From: Novosphingobium sp. G106
Lineage (GTDB): Bacteria; Pseudomonadota; Alphaproteobacteria; Sphingomonadales; Sphingomonadaceae
NCBI RefSeq assembly: GCF_019075875.1
Contig: NZ_JAHOOZ010000001.1
Location: forward strand, 4,712,001-4,776,000
Length of the DNA: 64,000 nucleotides
Direction: 5' to 3'
The translations under genes and the position numbers were made by a program. The notes beneath the pieces are model-generated. The model did not search any database. It saw only the letters and a list, made by a program, of their open reading frames with translations, and was not told where the DNA came from. Shown piece by piece: positions 9,581-17,185 of this stretch (positions are counted from its first letter, which is position 1; each line of letters opens with the position of its first letter).

Positions 9581-10032
9581 TCAGTAGCGGTCATGGAGTA
9601 CCTGAATGACTCGCCCGCTGCGAACATTCACGAGGACCAGATCGTCACCATAGCGGACCCAGCGCTGGAAGCGACCAGGCTGATGCAGGCCACGGTGCGA
9701 GTAGTCGGTAACGAAATACCTGCTGGCGTAAAACGACGGACGAAGTTGGTAACCGACGCCGATCCTGTTGTAGCTCCAGTTGCGGTACGGGGCGGCATAC
9801 CGGACGCGGTTTCTATCGGCGCGATCCTCTCGCGATCCCTGCCGGGCGTCGCGCAATCGTGGCGCTCGTCCCGGACATCTCCGCGCACGCCGATGCGGCG
9901 CGCGTCATGAAGGTCCTGACGTTGCTCCTGCACGTCGCGGCGGTCACGGCGAACGTCCTCGCGCGATTGCGCAGAGACAACCGTCGGCATAGTCGCAGCG
10001 GCGATCAGGCCGTATAGGATAAGCTTGCGCAT
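9581..10032 (-). pseudogene. RcnB-family periplasmic protein, frameshifted
   Basis: The start at 10032 gives a signal peptide (MRKLILYGLIAAATMPTVVSA, cut after SAQ) and an Arg/Asp-rich region (RREDVRRDRRDVQEQ-type). Near 9858 the frame changes. The continuation in the next frame is LRDARQGSREDRADRN, then YNRIGVGYQLRPSFYASRYF and WVRYGDDLVLVNVRSGRVIQ, the typical RcnB-like C-terminus. A one-base deletion (or read error) separates them. Family members are small periplasmic proteins linked to nickel/cobalt homeostasis in E. coli; in sphingomonads their role is unknown. Confidence 0.8.
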
Positions 10033-10191
10033 AAATGCTCCAGTCAGTTGGGTCGGGTGCGACCGACCGAGGGCGGTGCAGCGTAACTACGCCGAGAATG
10101 ATATTCCCCAGGCATTGAAGACGATGAATGCGCGAGCTACCTCAGTCTGATCCCTAGACCGGATCCCGCTGAAGTCACCGAGCGATAAGGA

Positions 10192-10365
10192 ATGACGCTG
10201 AGTCCAGAAGACAGAGCCTACTACACTCACCGCCGAGACGAGTGGCTTGAGCGTGCCAAGAAAGCGCGAGATCGGCGGACTGTCAAAGAGTGCAAGTATA
10301 TGGCCCAGCGGTACGACCGGCTCGCGAATCTCGGTTTGAATGCCGATGACGCTGAGCAACCTTAG
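10192..10365 (+). CDS. small helical protein of unknown function
   Basis: A 57-codon frame from ATG 10192: PEDRAYYTHRRDEWLERAKK, then VKECKYMAQRYDRLANLGLN, ending with TAG. AAGG immediately precedes the start. Amphipathic helices and the YYxHRxxEWLERA...YMAQRYDRL pattern recall short proteins common in sphingomonad genomes. The frame at 12988-13158 has the same layout (helix, short Arg-rich turn, helix ending Y-x-x-L), suggesting distant relatives. Function is unknown. Confidence 0.55.
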   Translation: MTLSPEDRAYYTHRRDEWLERAKKARDRRTVKECKYMAQRYDRLANLGLNADDAEQP

Positions 10366-10469
10366 CTGGGATGAAGCCAGACGAATTGTGACCGAAGATC
10401 AGCCTCGAACGGGCGCTTATGTCGGCGAAGGCAGCCTAAGCGGCAGAATCGGTGCCTTGGCCGAGATGC

Positions 10470-10862
10470 TCAAGCACTGTTGTTATGGTCTCCGCTGCGC
10501 CGTGACGGGTTGGCTCCGACATCGCCCTTCCCATCTGTATCGGGGCCCGGCTCGAGGCGCTCCCGGTCGAGATCCTCGTCCAGTGTATCGTTGCGGCCGC
10601 CTTGTCTGTCATTCGCCGCGGCGGCATCGGCAACGCTGGCCGGATTGTTGTCCTGAACACCAGCGGGAGGTTTCCCGTCCCGGTTGGTCCAACGCCCGTC
10701 GGAAGTACTGGCAGTGCCAATGACATTGCGCGAATCCCGGGGTTCATATTCGCCGCCGTGACCTTTCTTCTGGCGGTTGCCGGTAAAGTGCCCGTCAGGC
10801 GTATCAGCGGTGCCCGTCACATTCCGCGAGTCCTTGGGCTCGTATTCGCTGTCGCCGCCCAT
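10470..10862 (-). CDS. hydrophilic protein with an internal duplication
   Basis: A 130-residue protein from ATG 10862, chosen for its AAGGAGAA ribosome site and because a longer frame lacks one. It contains two copies of a roughly 26-residue unit starting EYEPKDSRNVTGTADTPDG and EYEPRDSRNVIGTASTSDG, then a low-complexity, Asp/Gly/Asn-rich and probably disordered tail. No signal peptide is visible. It is preceded by an EcfG-type promoter, divergent from one driving the CinA-like gene, so it is probably a stress-induced protein. Function is unknown. Confidence 0.7.
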   Translation of the reverse strand: MGGDSEYEPKDSRNVTGTADTPDGHFTGNRQKKGHGGEYEPRDSRNVIGTASTSDGRWTNRDGKPPAGVQDNNPASVADAAAANDRQGGRNDTLDEDLDRERLEPGPDTDGKGDVGANPSRRSGDHNNSA

Positions 10863-10910
10863 TGTCGTTCTCCTTGAGATTTGAGCCGTATGCGCGACCC
10901 TCCCTATTTC

Positions 10911-10935
10911 AACCGCTGGGCATCGGAGCAGTTCC
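10911..10935 (-). promoter_or_regulatory. EcfG-type promoter for the EYEP-repeat protein
   Basis: On the minus strand GGAAC (10935-10931), 16 bp, then GGTT (10914-10911), ending 48 bp before the start codon at 10862. The -10 element differs from CGTT in one base. Confidence 0.6.
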
Positions 10936-10968
10936 GCAAACCGCCGCATAGTCCGCCAGCCCGCCATC

Positions 10969-10993
10969 GGAACCAGGAAAGATGTCCGTGGTT
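10969..10993 (+). promoter_or_regulatory. EcfG-type promoter for the CinA-like gene
   Basis: GGAAC (10969-10973), 16 bp, GGTT (10990-10993). It sits back to back with the minus-strand promoter at 10911-10935, giving a divergent pair in a 150-bp region. Confidence 0.6.
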
Positions 10994-11013
10994 TTCAAAA
11001 CAATAATCAAGAA

Positions 11014-11580
11014 ATGGTCTGCGCCATGGGCACATCCAGTCATGAGGAATTTGCAGTCGCACGGACCGGCGAGGAGCTGCCCGATCAGATGGCCAACCTT
11101 TCGGCGCAAGCGCTGGAAGTGCTCAAAAACTTGAGACGGCACAAGCTCTCGGTCGCGACCGCGGAGAGCTGTACCGGAGGTCTCCTCGCATCGCTGCTCA
11201 CCGATAAGGACGGTCTCGGCCGTTGGTTTGACAGGGGATTTGTGACCTACACCGATGAAGCCAAGAGTGACATGCTCGGTGTCGATCTCGTCGAGATCGT
11301 CCGTCACGGTGCTGTAAGCCGCGAGATCGCCTCGGCCATGGTGCAGGGCGCTCTTGAACATTCCAAGGCCGATATTGCTATAGCAATCACCGGCTATGCC
11401 GGCCCCGCCGGGCCGGGCGACGAGGTCGGTTTGGTTCACCTCGCCAGCGCTCGCCGCAACGGCCGGCTTATTCAGCGCGTCTGCCGCTTCGGTTCTTTGG
11501 GCCGCGAACGTATTCGATATCTCGCGGCCGCGCGCGCGCTTGAAATGATCGTAGAAGCGCTCGAGATGGAAGCGCCATGA
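11014..11580 (+). CDS. pncC: CinA C-terminal-type nicotinamide-nucleotide amidohydrolase
   Basis: Up to 188 residues. The stand-alone CinA C-terminal domain deamidates NMN to NaMN in pyridine-nucleotide recycling. The hallmark VATAESCTGGLLASLLT is at about residue 47, with GFVTYTDEAKSDMLGV and AIAITGYAGPAGPGDEVGLV further on. Starts at 11014, 11026 or 11089 are possible; the last gives the usual family length. It overlaps the following membrane gene by 4 bp and is preceded by an EcfG-type promoter, so it belongs to the local stress set. Confidence 0.9.
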   Translation: MVCAMGTSSHEEFAVARTGEELPDQMANLSAQALEVLKNLRRHKLSVATAESCTGGLLASLLTDKDGLGRWFDRGFVTYTDEAKSDMLGVDLVEIVRHGAVSREIASAMVQGALEHSKADIAIAITGYAGPAGPGDEVGLVHLASARRNGRLIQRVCRFGSLGRERIRYLAAARALEMIVEALEMEAP

Positions 11581-11786
11581 GGCTCGTTTCCGATCTCAAG
11601 GGAGCAGGCTATCTGATCTCGACCGCCAGCGTCCTTCTCTTGGGGATCGTCACCTGGCAATCGGCATCCGAGCGTCCGCTGCTGCTCATCTGCCTGATCC
11701 TTGGCATGCTGCTTTCGGTCCTCGGGATGATGCTAAGGTGGCGATCTCACCGGCTGGAGCAGAAGGAAAGAGATCGAGAGCGATGA
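11577..11786 (+). CDS. small two-span membrane protein
   Basis: A 69-residue protein whose ATG overlaps the CinA-like stop by 4 bp (ATGA), so it is translationally coupled. There are two hydrophobic segments (YLISTASVLLLGIVTW and LLLICLILGMLLSVLGMML), then a charged C-terminus (RSHRLEQKERDRER). No family recognised. Co-expression with a stress-regulated enzyme suggests an envelope stress role, but this is inference. Confidence 0.65.
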   Translation: MRLVSDLKGAGYLISTASVLLLGIVTWQSASERPLLLICLILGMLLSVLGMMLRWRSHRLEQKERDRER

Positions 11787-11974
11787 CATGGCGGCGGTGA
11801 TTTTGGGCTGTGAAATCGCTCGCCACTCTTCCAGCGGCACACGAGTGTCTCCGTAAACCAATTGCGTCATTGGTGCGCACACGGACCGGCGCATTGGCAC
11901 AACGATACGTGTCGCGCCACCCAGCGCGATACCCATCGGCCCTGTGATCCCATAGCGCGCTAAATCGGGGATCG

Positions 11975-12268
11975 TCAGCCTTGGGCGTGTTTGCGCCGTG
12001 TTACCCAGCCCTTGCGGGCGGCCGCCGAACGCTGCTCGAACGAACCCGACTTGTTTGCCTTGCCGCCGCGCGAGGATGAGACGTGGGTATCCTTCTTGCC
12101 GCGGCCCGAGCCCGACTTGTTACCCCCGCCGCTTTCCTTGTTCACCGTTGCCCAGGCGCGGCTTTCAGCTTCCTTCTTGGGAACGCCGCGATCCTCGTAG
12201 CCTTCCTCGATATGCTGTGCCTTGCGCTTCTGCTTGTCGGTGTAGCTGCCTTTGTCACCTCTCGGCAT
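11975..12268 (-). CDS. KGG-type 'plasmid stabilization' protein
   Basis: A 97-residue, very basic, Gly/Ser/Lys-rich protein: MPRGDKGSYTDKQKRKAQHI at the start, RAWATVNKESGGGNKSGSG in the middle, KGWVTRRKHAQG at the end. This is the small protein often annotated as 'plasmid stabilization protein' in alphaproteobacteria, although the label has little experimental basis; members are typical stress/desiccation-induced hydrophilic proteins. ATG 12268 is preferred over an upstream start because AAGAGGAG precedes it. A near-consensus stress promoter lies 38 bp upstream. Confidence 0.85.
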   Translation of the reverse strand: MPRGDKGSYTDKQKRKAQHIEEGYEDRGVPKKEAESRAWATVNKESGGGNKSGSGRGKKDTHVSSSRGGKANKSGSFEQRSAAARKGWVTRRKHAQG

Positions 12269-12305
12269 CACGGGTCTCCTCTTAGGCCACTCCCCACGCT
12301 CGCTC

Positions 12306-12331
12306 AACGACGACAACCGCTATTTGCTTCC
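12306..12331 (-). promoter_or_regulatory. near-consensus EcfG-type promoter
   Basis: On the minus strand GGAAG (one mismatch to GGAAC), 17 bp, CGTT, upstream of the KGG protein. Weaker than the other matches. Confidence 0.35.
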
Positions 12332-12366
12332 ACGCTTTGCCGCAAAATAGCGCTCGCTGGCGGCCA

Positions 12367-12735
12367 TTATCCGCGAGGCATCGGCAGACCTAGCTGACCT
12401 GCAACGATCCCTTGGAGAAAGCTCGGATCGAATGGTTTGATGATCACAGGGCAGCCAAAACGGCCGTCGATTTCACCCGCATCGTAGCCGGTTGTGAAAA
12501 GGAACGGCGCGCCTCTACGTCTCAAGTCCTCGGCGATCGGGTAGGACGTCTCACCCTCGATATTGATGTCGAGGATCGCGAAGTCGATCTCTTTAGCTTC
12601 GAGGAGTTGGCGCGCGCGATCGAGGCTGCAGGCGGGGCCCACTACCTCGGCTCCCAGTTCCTCGACTAGCTCTTCGAGCATGGCGGCGATGAGTGGCTCG
12701 TCTTCCAGAATGAAAACGGACCGTCTGGACGGCAT
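12367..12735 (-). CDS. single-domain response regulator
   Basis: A 122-residue receiver-only protein. FILEDEPLIAAMLEEL carries the acidic residues, FAILDINIEG the phospho-acceptor Asp (about residue 56), LFTTGYD the switch Thr and VIIKPF the Lys. There is no output domain. It is the second intact stand-alone receiver in the window; both could take phosphate from HWE-type kinases such as the one at 8225-9256. The ATG is preceded by GAGGAGCC. An EcfG-like box lies 41 bp upstream. Confidence 0.92.
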   Translation of the reverse strand: MPSRRSVFILEDEPLIAAMLEELVEELGAEVVGPACSLDRARQLLEAKEIDFAILDINIEGETSYPIAEDLRRRGAPFLFTTGYDAGEIDGRFGCPVIIKPFDPSFLQGIVAGQLGLPMPRG

Positions 12736-12775
12736 GTTTGGGGCTCCTCAATTCCGGTCATGTCGTGTGAGTAAA

Positions 12776-12800
12776 AATCACATATCTCGAGTTTCGTTCC
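12776..12800 (-). promoter_or_regulatory. near-consensus EcfG-type promoter
   Basis: On the minus strand GGAAC (12800-12796), 16 bp, GATT in place of CGTT, upstream of the receiver gene. The -35 is perfect and the -10 imperfect. Confidence 0.35.
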
Positions 12801-12924
12801 GACGAAACCTGACTTGTTCGCGGCTTCGACCAGATTGATGCCACCCAATCAGAGCCGTCCTCGGCGATTTTCCATCCCGTGGTCGGCAGTGGTTTTCAAA
12901 ATTCTTCCGTGACCGAGCGTAGGC

Positions 12925-12949
12925 GGAACCCCTCCAAAATCCTGACGTT
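12925..12949 (+). promoter_or_regulatory. EcfG-type general stress promoter
   Basis: GGAAC (12925-12929), 16 bp, CGTT (12946-12949): an exact consensus match, 38 bp before the GTG of the small gene at 12988. Confidence 0.65.
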
Positions 12950-12987
12950 ATCAATGGCGAAAAGCCAGATAGTCGGGGTTGGGAAGA

Positions 12988-13158
12988 GTGAACCTGCAAC
13001 AGATAGCTTTTTGCGAGCGCCGGATTGCGGAGGAAGAAATGCTGAGCCGCAACGCAAGCACGCGCGATGACGCGGCGACTCATGCCCAGCTGGCGCTGTT
13101 TTATAAAGCGCAACTAAGCTTACTGCTGCGCATGCGGCCGGCCGAGCTGGCCGAATAA
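12988..13158 (+). CDS. small helical stress-type protein
   Basis: A 56-residue frame from GTG 12988: NLQQIAFCERRIAEEEM then TRDDAATHAQLALFYKAQLS and RMRPAELAE. An alternative ATG at 13039 has a better ribosome site (AGGAAGAA) and would give 39 residues. The sequence is amphipathic helix throughout. A perfect EcfG-type promoter just upstream supports it being a real, stress-induced gene. It resembles 10192-10365 in layout. Function is unknown. Confidence 0.6.
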   Translation: MNLQQIAFCERRIAEEEMLSRNASTRDDAATHAQLALFYKAQLSLLLRMRPAELAE

Positions 13159-13242
13159 TCGTGCCTTGAGATTAGCTAGGACGACATGATCTCGGTTCGT
13201 CAGCCGAGGTCACCCGAATCTATTGATTAACGGGAAACGAGG

Positions 13243-13443
13243 ATGACCGAAGAAATTATCCATCGCGTTCAGATCCCTTGGCAGGGTGCACGAACAGCGC
13301 TCGACTTGCTTCAGCAGACCGCACGCGGCGCTTACCGGCCCCACCCGATAGGAAATCGCGCAGTCATTGACTGCAGCGAGCCATCAGATGCCGAAGATCT
13401 GGTCAAAGCAATTCAGGGGGCCCGAATAATCCGTGTGGAATGA
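13243..13443 (+). CDS. small protein of unknown function
   Basis: A 66-residue protein: MTEEIIHRVQIPWQGARTAL, then ARGAYRPHPIGNRAVIDCSE and DAEDLVKAIQGARIIRVE. The start is preceded by GAAACGAGG. The alternation of strand- and helix-like segments suggests a small alpha/beta fold. No family recognised. It lies between small stress-type genes. Confidence 0.55.
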   Translation: MTEEIIHRVQIPWQGARTALDLLQQTARGAYRPHPIGNRAVIDCSEPSDAEDLVKAIQGARIIRVE

Positions 13444-13611
13444 CGATAAACCAACAGCCCGAGACAGTTCGACCTTCCAGAAGAGTGTGATCGCGGCACA
13501 ACGTATCGGACGAGAACAGGCCTGTGCAGCGCGAGGCGAGCCGATGAACGAGCGGCAGCTATCAGGGAGCCCAAGACTGGCAGCGAACGGCGGTTCTGTC
13601 GGTGGCGCAGG

Positions 13612-14370
13612 TCACTCCCGGTCCTGCATGCGCGGCGCGATGGTCAGCTGCTGCACAACGGCCCGGCGCGGCTGTGTCAGGAGGTAATGCACCCCGACCG
13701 CAATGTCCTCGGCCCGCAGCATGCTTTCCTCGTGGATCATCTCGCGCTGCTTCTCTGCCGGAATGTCGGGATACTGGATGTCGGCACCGGTCTTACCAGG
13801 CTCGACCAGCGAGACCTTGATCCCTTTGGGCCCCAGCTCTTTGCGTAGAGCTTCGGAGAACCCGGCGACCCCTGCCTTAATCCCCGCATAGACGGTCGAT
13901 CCCGGGCCCAGGACATGGGCGCTGATCGAGCCGATTAAAACGATGTCGCCCTTGTCACTTAGCAGCGCCTGACCGGCATGGGCGCTCATGATGTAAGCGG
14001 TGAAGTCGGTCGCGATCGCATATCGAACCTCGTCCTCGCTCATCTCGGAGAGACCGCTGGCGGTGACCGCGGCATTGACGACCACAATGTCCGGTGAGGC
14101 GAGATAGTCTTTCGCCGCCGCGAAAAACCGGGGGACGCCGTCCTTTTCAGCGAGATCGACTGCCATCCCATCGCCCTCACCGACTTCGCGGATACGTGCG
14201 AGCGCGTCCTCGAGATGTTCGGGTGTACGGCCGCAAATGAACACCTTCACTCCCTCGCTCGCCAGCAGCACGGCGATGGCACGGCCAATTCCTGTCGTCC
14301 CACCGGTCACAATGGCAGCCCGGCCTTTCAAAGGGACCAGTCGGGCGTGGGCGTCGCTCAAATCTTTCAT
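13612..14370 (-). CDS. short-chain dehydrogenase/reductase
   Basis: A 252-residue classical SDR. The cofactor motif TGGTTGIG is at about residues 22-29, NAA near 100, and the catalytic Ser-Tyr-Lys in LIGSISAHVLGPGSTVYAGIK. The substrate is unknown. ATG 14370 is chosen over an upstream start because AGGAGAATGCC precedes it. It follows the 741-residue gene by 38 bp on the same strand and probably shares its promoter, so the two may act on the same, possibly carbohydrate-like, compound; this is inference. Confidence 0.92.
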   Translation of the reverse strand: MKDLSDAHARLVPLKGRAAIVTGGTTGIGRAIAVLLASEGVKVFICGRTPEHLEDALARIREVGEGDGMAVDLAEKDGVPRFFAAAKDYLASPDIVVVNAAVTASGLSEMSEDEVRYAIATDFTAYIMSAHAGQALLSDKGDIVLIGSISAHVLGPGSTVYAGIKAGVAGFSEALRKELGPKGIKVSLVEPGKTGADIQYPDIPAEKQREMIHEESMLRAEDIAVGVHYLLTQPRRAVVQQLTIAPRMQDRE

Positions 14371-14408
14371 GGCATTCTCCTGCCGGATGGGCCCACCTAT
14401 CCCCGGCC

Positions 14409-16634
14409 TCACCAAAGGAGGCTAATCTGCCCGCTCGCCGGGATTGTGAAGTCGACCCGGTCATCGCTGACCCGGTCGGGCCGAATGCGCTCGCCATCCC
14501 CGATCGAGAGCCTGAACTTGGGGAGCTTGGCGCGGCCGGTCCGAACCAGGCGGAAGCTAGCTGCGCGCGCGTGGCCGCCGTCGAGGCCGAACGCCAACGA
14601 CCGGGTCGAGGTTCTTTCGCTCGTGACCGGGAAATGATCGCAGAAGATGCGAAACGGGGCGTCGCTAACGTTGTGGAACGCGCGCGTCGCGAAGATAAAG
14701 GCCGCGCCGGCGCCATAAATCTCCTGACCGACCTGGCCCGCCGGTTGCCCATCGACGTAAAGGTCCTCCAGCGGGAACGACAGCTTCGTATCGATGTAGC
14801 CGTTACGGATGTCGTCGTGGGCGAGAACCTCGGATGGCAACGCATCGGGATAATAATACCAGCCCCGATCGATCGCATATTTGCAATATTCGCTAATCAG
14901 CAACCGGACCGCAGGATCGAGGTCGGGGCCGCTATCGCGCAGATAGCGTTCGAAGGCGGCGAAACTGTCGAAGCACTCGAAGATCGCCATGTAGGGTGCG
15001 TCGTGCAGGCAGGTGACGCCCAGGAATACGTTGTAGTGCTGCGCCAGCTCAATCTGTGATTCCCAAATCGCGGCATTGTGGAAGAAGCTTGCCACATAGA
15101 CGTAACCCTGACGCAGGTAGTAAAACTCGTTGGTCACCCGCCATAGCCGCATGCAGGCGGCAGCGCCCCAGGCGGTGAGATTGGCCTGATAGTTGAGTTC
15201 GAACCGCATGCCCTTGGCGGCGTCGATCGCCTTGCGCGCTTCGTCGAGGTAGACCGTATCGCCGAGCAACTCGTGCGCCTGCATCATGACATAGGCATAG
15301 ATGCCGCCGACGTCGGTCTGCCCCAGCCCGTCGTCGTTGCGTGCCTCTACGATGACGTCGAAGCTGTCGACCTTGAACTGGATCGGCCATGCGTAGTCGA
15401 AGTGCCTTGCTGCCTTGATCGCGAAGTCGAGCGAAGCGGTGAACAGACGCGCGGCCTGGGCATCGCCATCGAGCGCGAGGTGAGCGAGATTGAGCAGTGG
15501 GTGGTAGAGATACCAGCTGTCTACCGCGAACTTGTCCTTGTCTTTGCCGACGTTCGGCAGATAGCGGCGCATCGTCTTGAGTTCGCGGTCGTGGAACTTG
15601 TCCAGACCCTTAGCCAGCGCGCGCGCAAATGGGATGTTTTCCCCTTTCCAGGTGGAATAATTATGCAGTGCCGAGATGATCGCCATCTGCACCATGACGT
15701 CCGGATATTCGGCCGCTGTATAGGGATGGATGTATGGGTGCCCGTAGTGGCGGATTATCGCCGCCGGCTCCGTTTCCAGATCGTGTAAGGTCTTGTCGGC
15801 GCGCCACACCCAATCGCGATACTGGGTCGCCGGCGCGTCGAGCTGGCGATAGGCGGCCCCAAGTAGCTGGAGAAACCGGCGTGCGCTGTCCTGCTCGTCG
15901 CAGGCAGCATCGTCGTGGAATACGAGAATCGCGTCGGAAATGGTCACAGCCCTGCCCGCTGGTAGGGGATCGGTAGGAGGCGTTCCGCTCTGCGGCGGTG
16001 TCGGCGGGAGGTAACCGATCTCGGGCCATTCGCCGCCGACTGCGCCATCGGGCTTGGTTTTCGTAGCCGTGAAGTAGTCGTTCAAGGCCGTCAGGTTCTG
16101 GAAATAGAGCACGCTGCCAAACGCCGGCGTGTCGAGATGAAAATAGCTGAGACCGCTGTTCAAGCCGCGCTGCGCCGCCTCAACACGTCCCACTGCCAGG
16201 AGCGGATCGTCCCCTGGGCCCAGCGGATAAACGTCGCGCGGAAAAAACGGAATGAGCAGCGGTTCGGCCGGCGTCAGAACATTGGTGACGCGCAGAGTTT
16301 CAAGTGCGTCGCGGTCGCTTCGCAGTGTGACTTCCTGCACACCGATGGCGCTGTCGATGGTAAGCGCGAGCAAGGCCCCTTTCGGCTTGCGGCTGCGCCG
16401 AAGGCGCGAACATCCGCCCCAGCAGTGGGCGACGCGTAGCGCGACACCGCCATCGCCCGGTCGACCACCGCGCCGGATGATTGCCCATATTGCATCCGAT
16501 CCTGCCATGACCTCGACGGATCGCTCGCCCAACTCAAGCCGGGCGATGCGCCGCATGCCTTTGCGGAGTTCAGAACGCAGGCCCAGCACCGCCGCGCTCG
16601 CGGCGACAGGCATCTCGGCAGTCATATCGACCAC
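14409..16634 (-). CDS. large protein of unknown function, possible six-hairpin (alpha/alpha) enzyme
   Basis: A 741-residue protein without signal peptide or membrane span. The N-terminal 230 residues look beta-rich. Residues about 250-640 are helical with many Trp/Tyr/His (IIRHYGHPYIHPYTAAEYPD, KFAVDSWYLYHPLLNLAHLA, DYAWPIQFKVDSFDVIVEAR), reminiscent of the (alpha/alpha)6 barrel of glycosidases or epimerases. A beta-rich C-terminus ends TIPASGQISLLW. No catalytic motif is certain. It is co-directional with an SDR 38 bp downstream and has an EcfG-type box about 200 bp upstream. The glycosidase-like idea rests on composition only. Confidence 0.75.
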   Translation of the reverse strand: MVDMTAEMPVAASAAVLGLRSELRKGMRRIARLELGERSVEVMAGSDAIWAIIRRGGRPGDGGVALRVAHCWGGCSRLRRSRKPKGALLALTIDSAIGVQEVTLRSDRDALETLRVTNVLTPAEPLLIPFFPRDVYPLGPGDDPLLAVGRVEAAQRGLNSGLSYFHLDTPAFGSVLYFQNLTALNDYFTATKTKPDGAVGGEWPEIGYLPPTPPQSGTPPTDPLPAGRAVTISDAILVFHDDAACDEQDSARRFLQLLGAAYRQLDAPATQYRDWVWRADKTLHDLETEPAAIIRHYGHPYIHPYTAAEYPDVMVQMAIISALHNYSTWKGENIPFARALAKGLDKFHDRELKTMRRYLPNVGKDKDKFAVDSWYLYHPLLNLAHLALDGDAQAARLFTASLDFAIKAARHFDYAWPIQFKVDSFDVIVEARNDDGLGQTDVGGIYAYVMMQAHELLGDTVYLDEARKAIDAAKGMRFELNYQANLTAWGAAACMRLWRVTNEFYYLRQGYVYVASFFHNAAIWESQIELAQHYNVFLGVTCLHDAPYMAIFECFDSFAAFERYLRDSGPDLDPAVRLLISEYCKYAIDRGWYYYPDALPSEVLAHDDIRNGYIDTKLSFPLEDLYVDGQPAGQVGQEIYGAGAAFIFATRAFHNVSDAPFRIFCDHFPVTSERTSTRSLAFGLDGGHARAASFRLVRTGRAKLPKFRLSIGDGERIRPDRVSDDRVDFTIPASGQISLLW

Positions 16635-17185
16635 TCCCTGCTCCAGATTTCGACATGCTCCGATGCTAGTAGCTTTCGGCCTCGGAATGAGGCGTGAAAG
16701 TGATACGATCCAGCGGCGGCTACCGAGGACATGCGAGCCGATGATGCGGTCCGCAGAATATAAATTGCTGCGGTATGCTTTCGAGTTGAGTGCCTGCCCA
16801 TCGCAACCATGCTCGCGCTCTCCTATTCAGGACGCCGAACTGAAGCGGGCGTAGCCAGTTCCCATTGGTGTTCGATAAATCGACCAAATTTCGGTGCTCG
16901 CATTGGCTGACCAGTGCTTTGTTGCGGTGCTCTTCGCGCTCGGATCGGGCGGCTGCTTGTCGCAGGGAAGCCTCTGGCAACTCGCTGCTGTTGCCATCGC
17001 CCCATGTTGATCAGGCCGGAAATCTTCTGGGCAATGGCGGCTTCCCTCGATATCAACGGAGGCCTGGTGCCTGAAATGAACCGCAGCTTTTGCACGCCGT
17101 CTCAGGCGCCTCCTCAAGCCAGGTAGCATTCTCAAACTGCACAGAGCGAGATATATAGAGAAAGCGCTGCCGGACCAGAAGTGCC
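16635..17185. other. intergenic region with a stress-type promoter
   Basis: About 550 bp without a convincing gene; the frames present lack ribosome sites and recognisable sequence. It contains the EcfG-type box at 16838-16862 and the 3' flank of the NADH dehydrogenase gene. Confidence 0.5.
16838..16862 (-). promoter_or_regulatory. EcfG-type promoter upstream of the 741-residue gene
   Basis: On the minus strand GGAAC (16862-16858), 16 bp, AGTT (16841-16838). It lies about 200 bp upstream of the start at 16634, implying a long leader if used. Confidence 0.45.

Noticed and set aside
10340..10723. Plus-strand frame of 127 codons
   Set aside because: It overlaps the better supported minus-strand EYEP-repeat gene and has Arg/Cys/Pro-rich composition typical of an antisense shadow.
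11733..11936. Minus-strand frame of 67 codons
   Set aside because: It overlaps the small membrane protein at 11577-11786 and has no ribosome site, although its middle looks protein-like.
13433..13687. Plus-strand frame starting inside the gene at 13243
   Set aside because: GTG start without a ribosome site; its second half lies antisense to the SDR gene.
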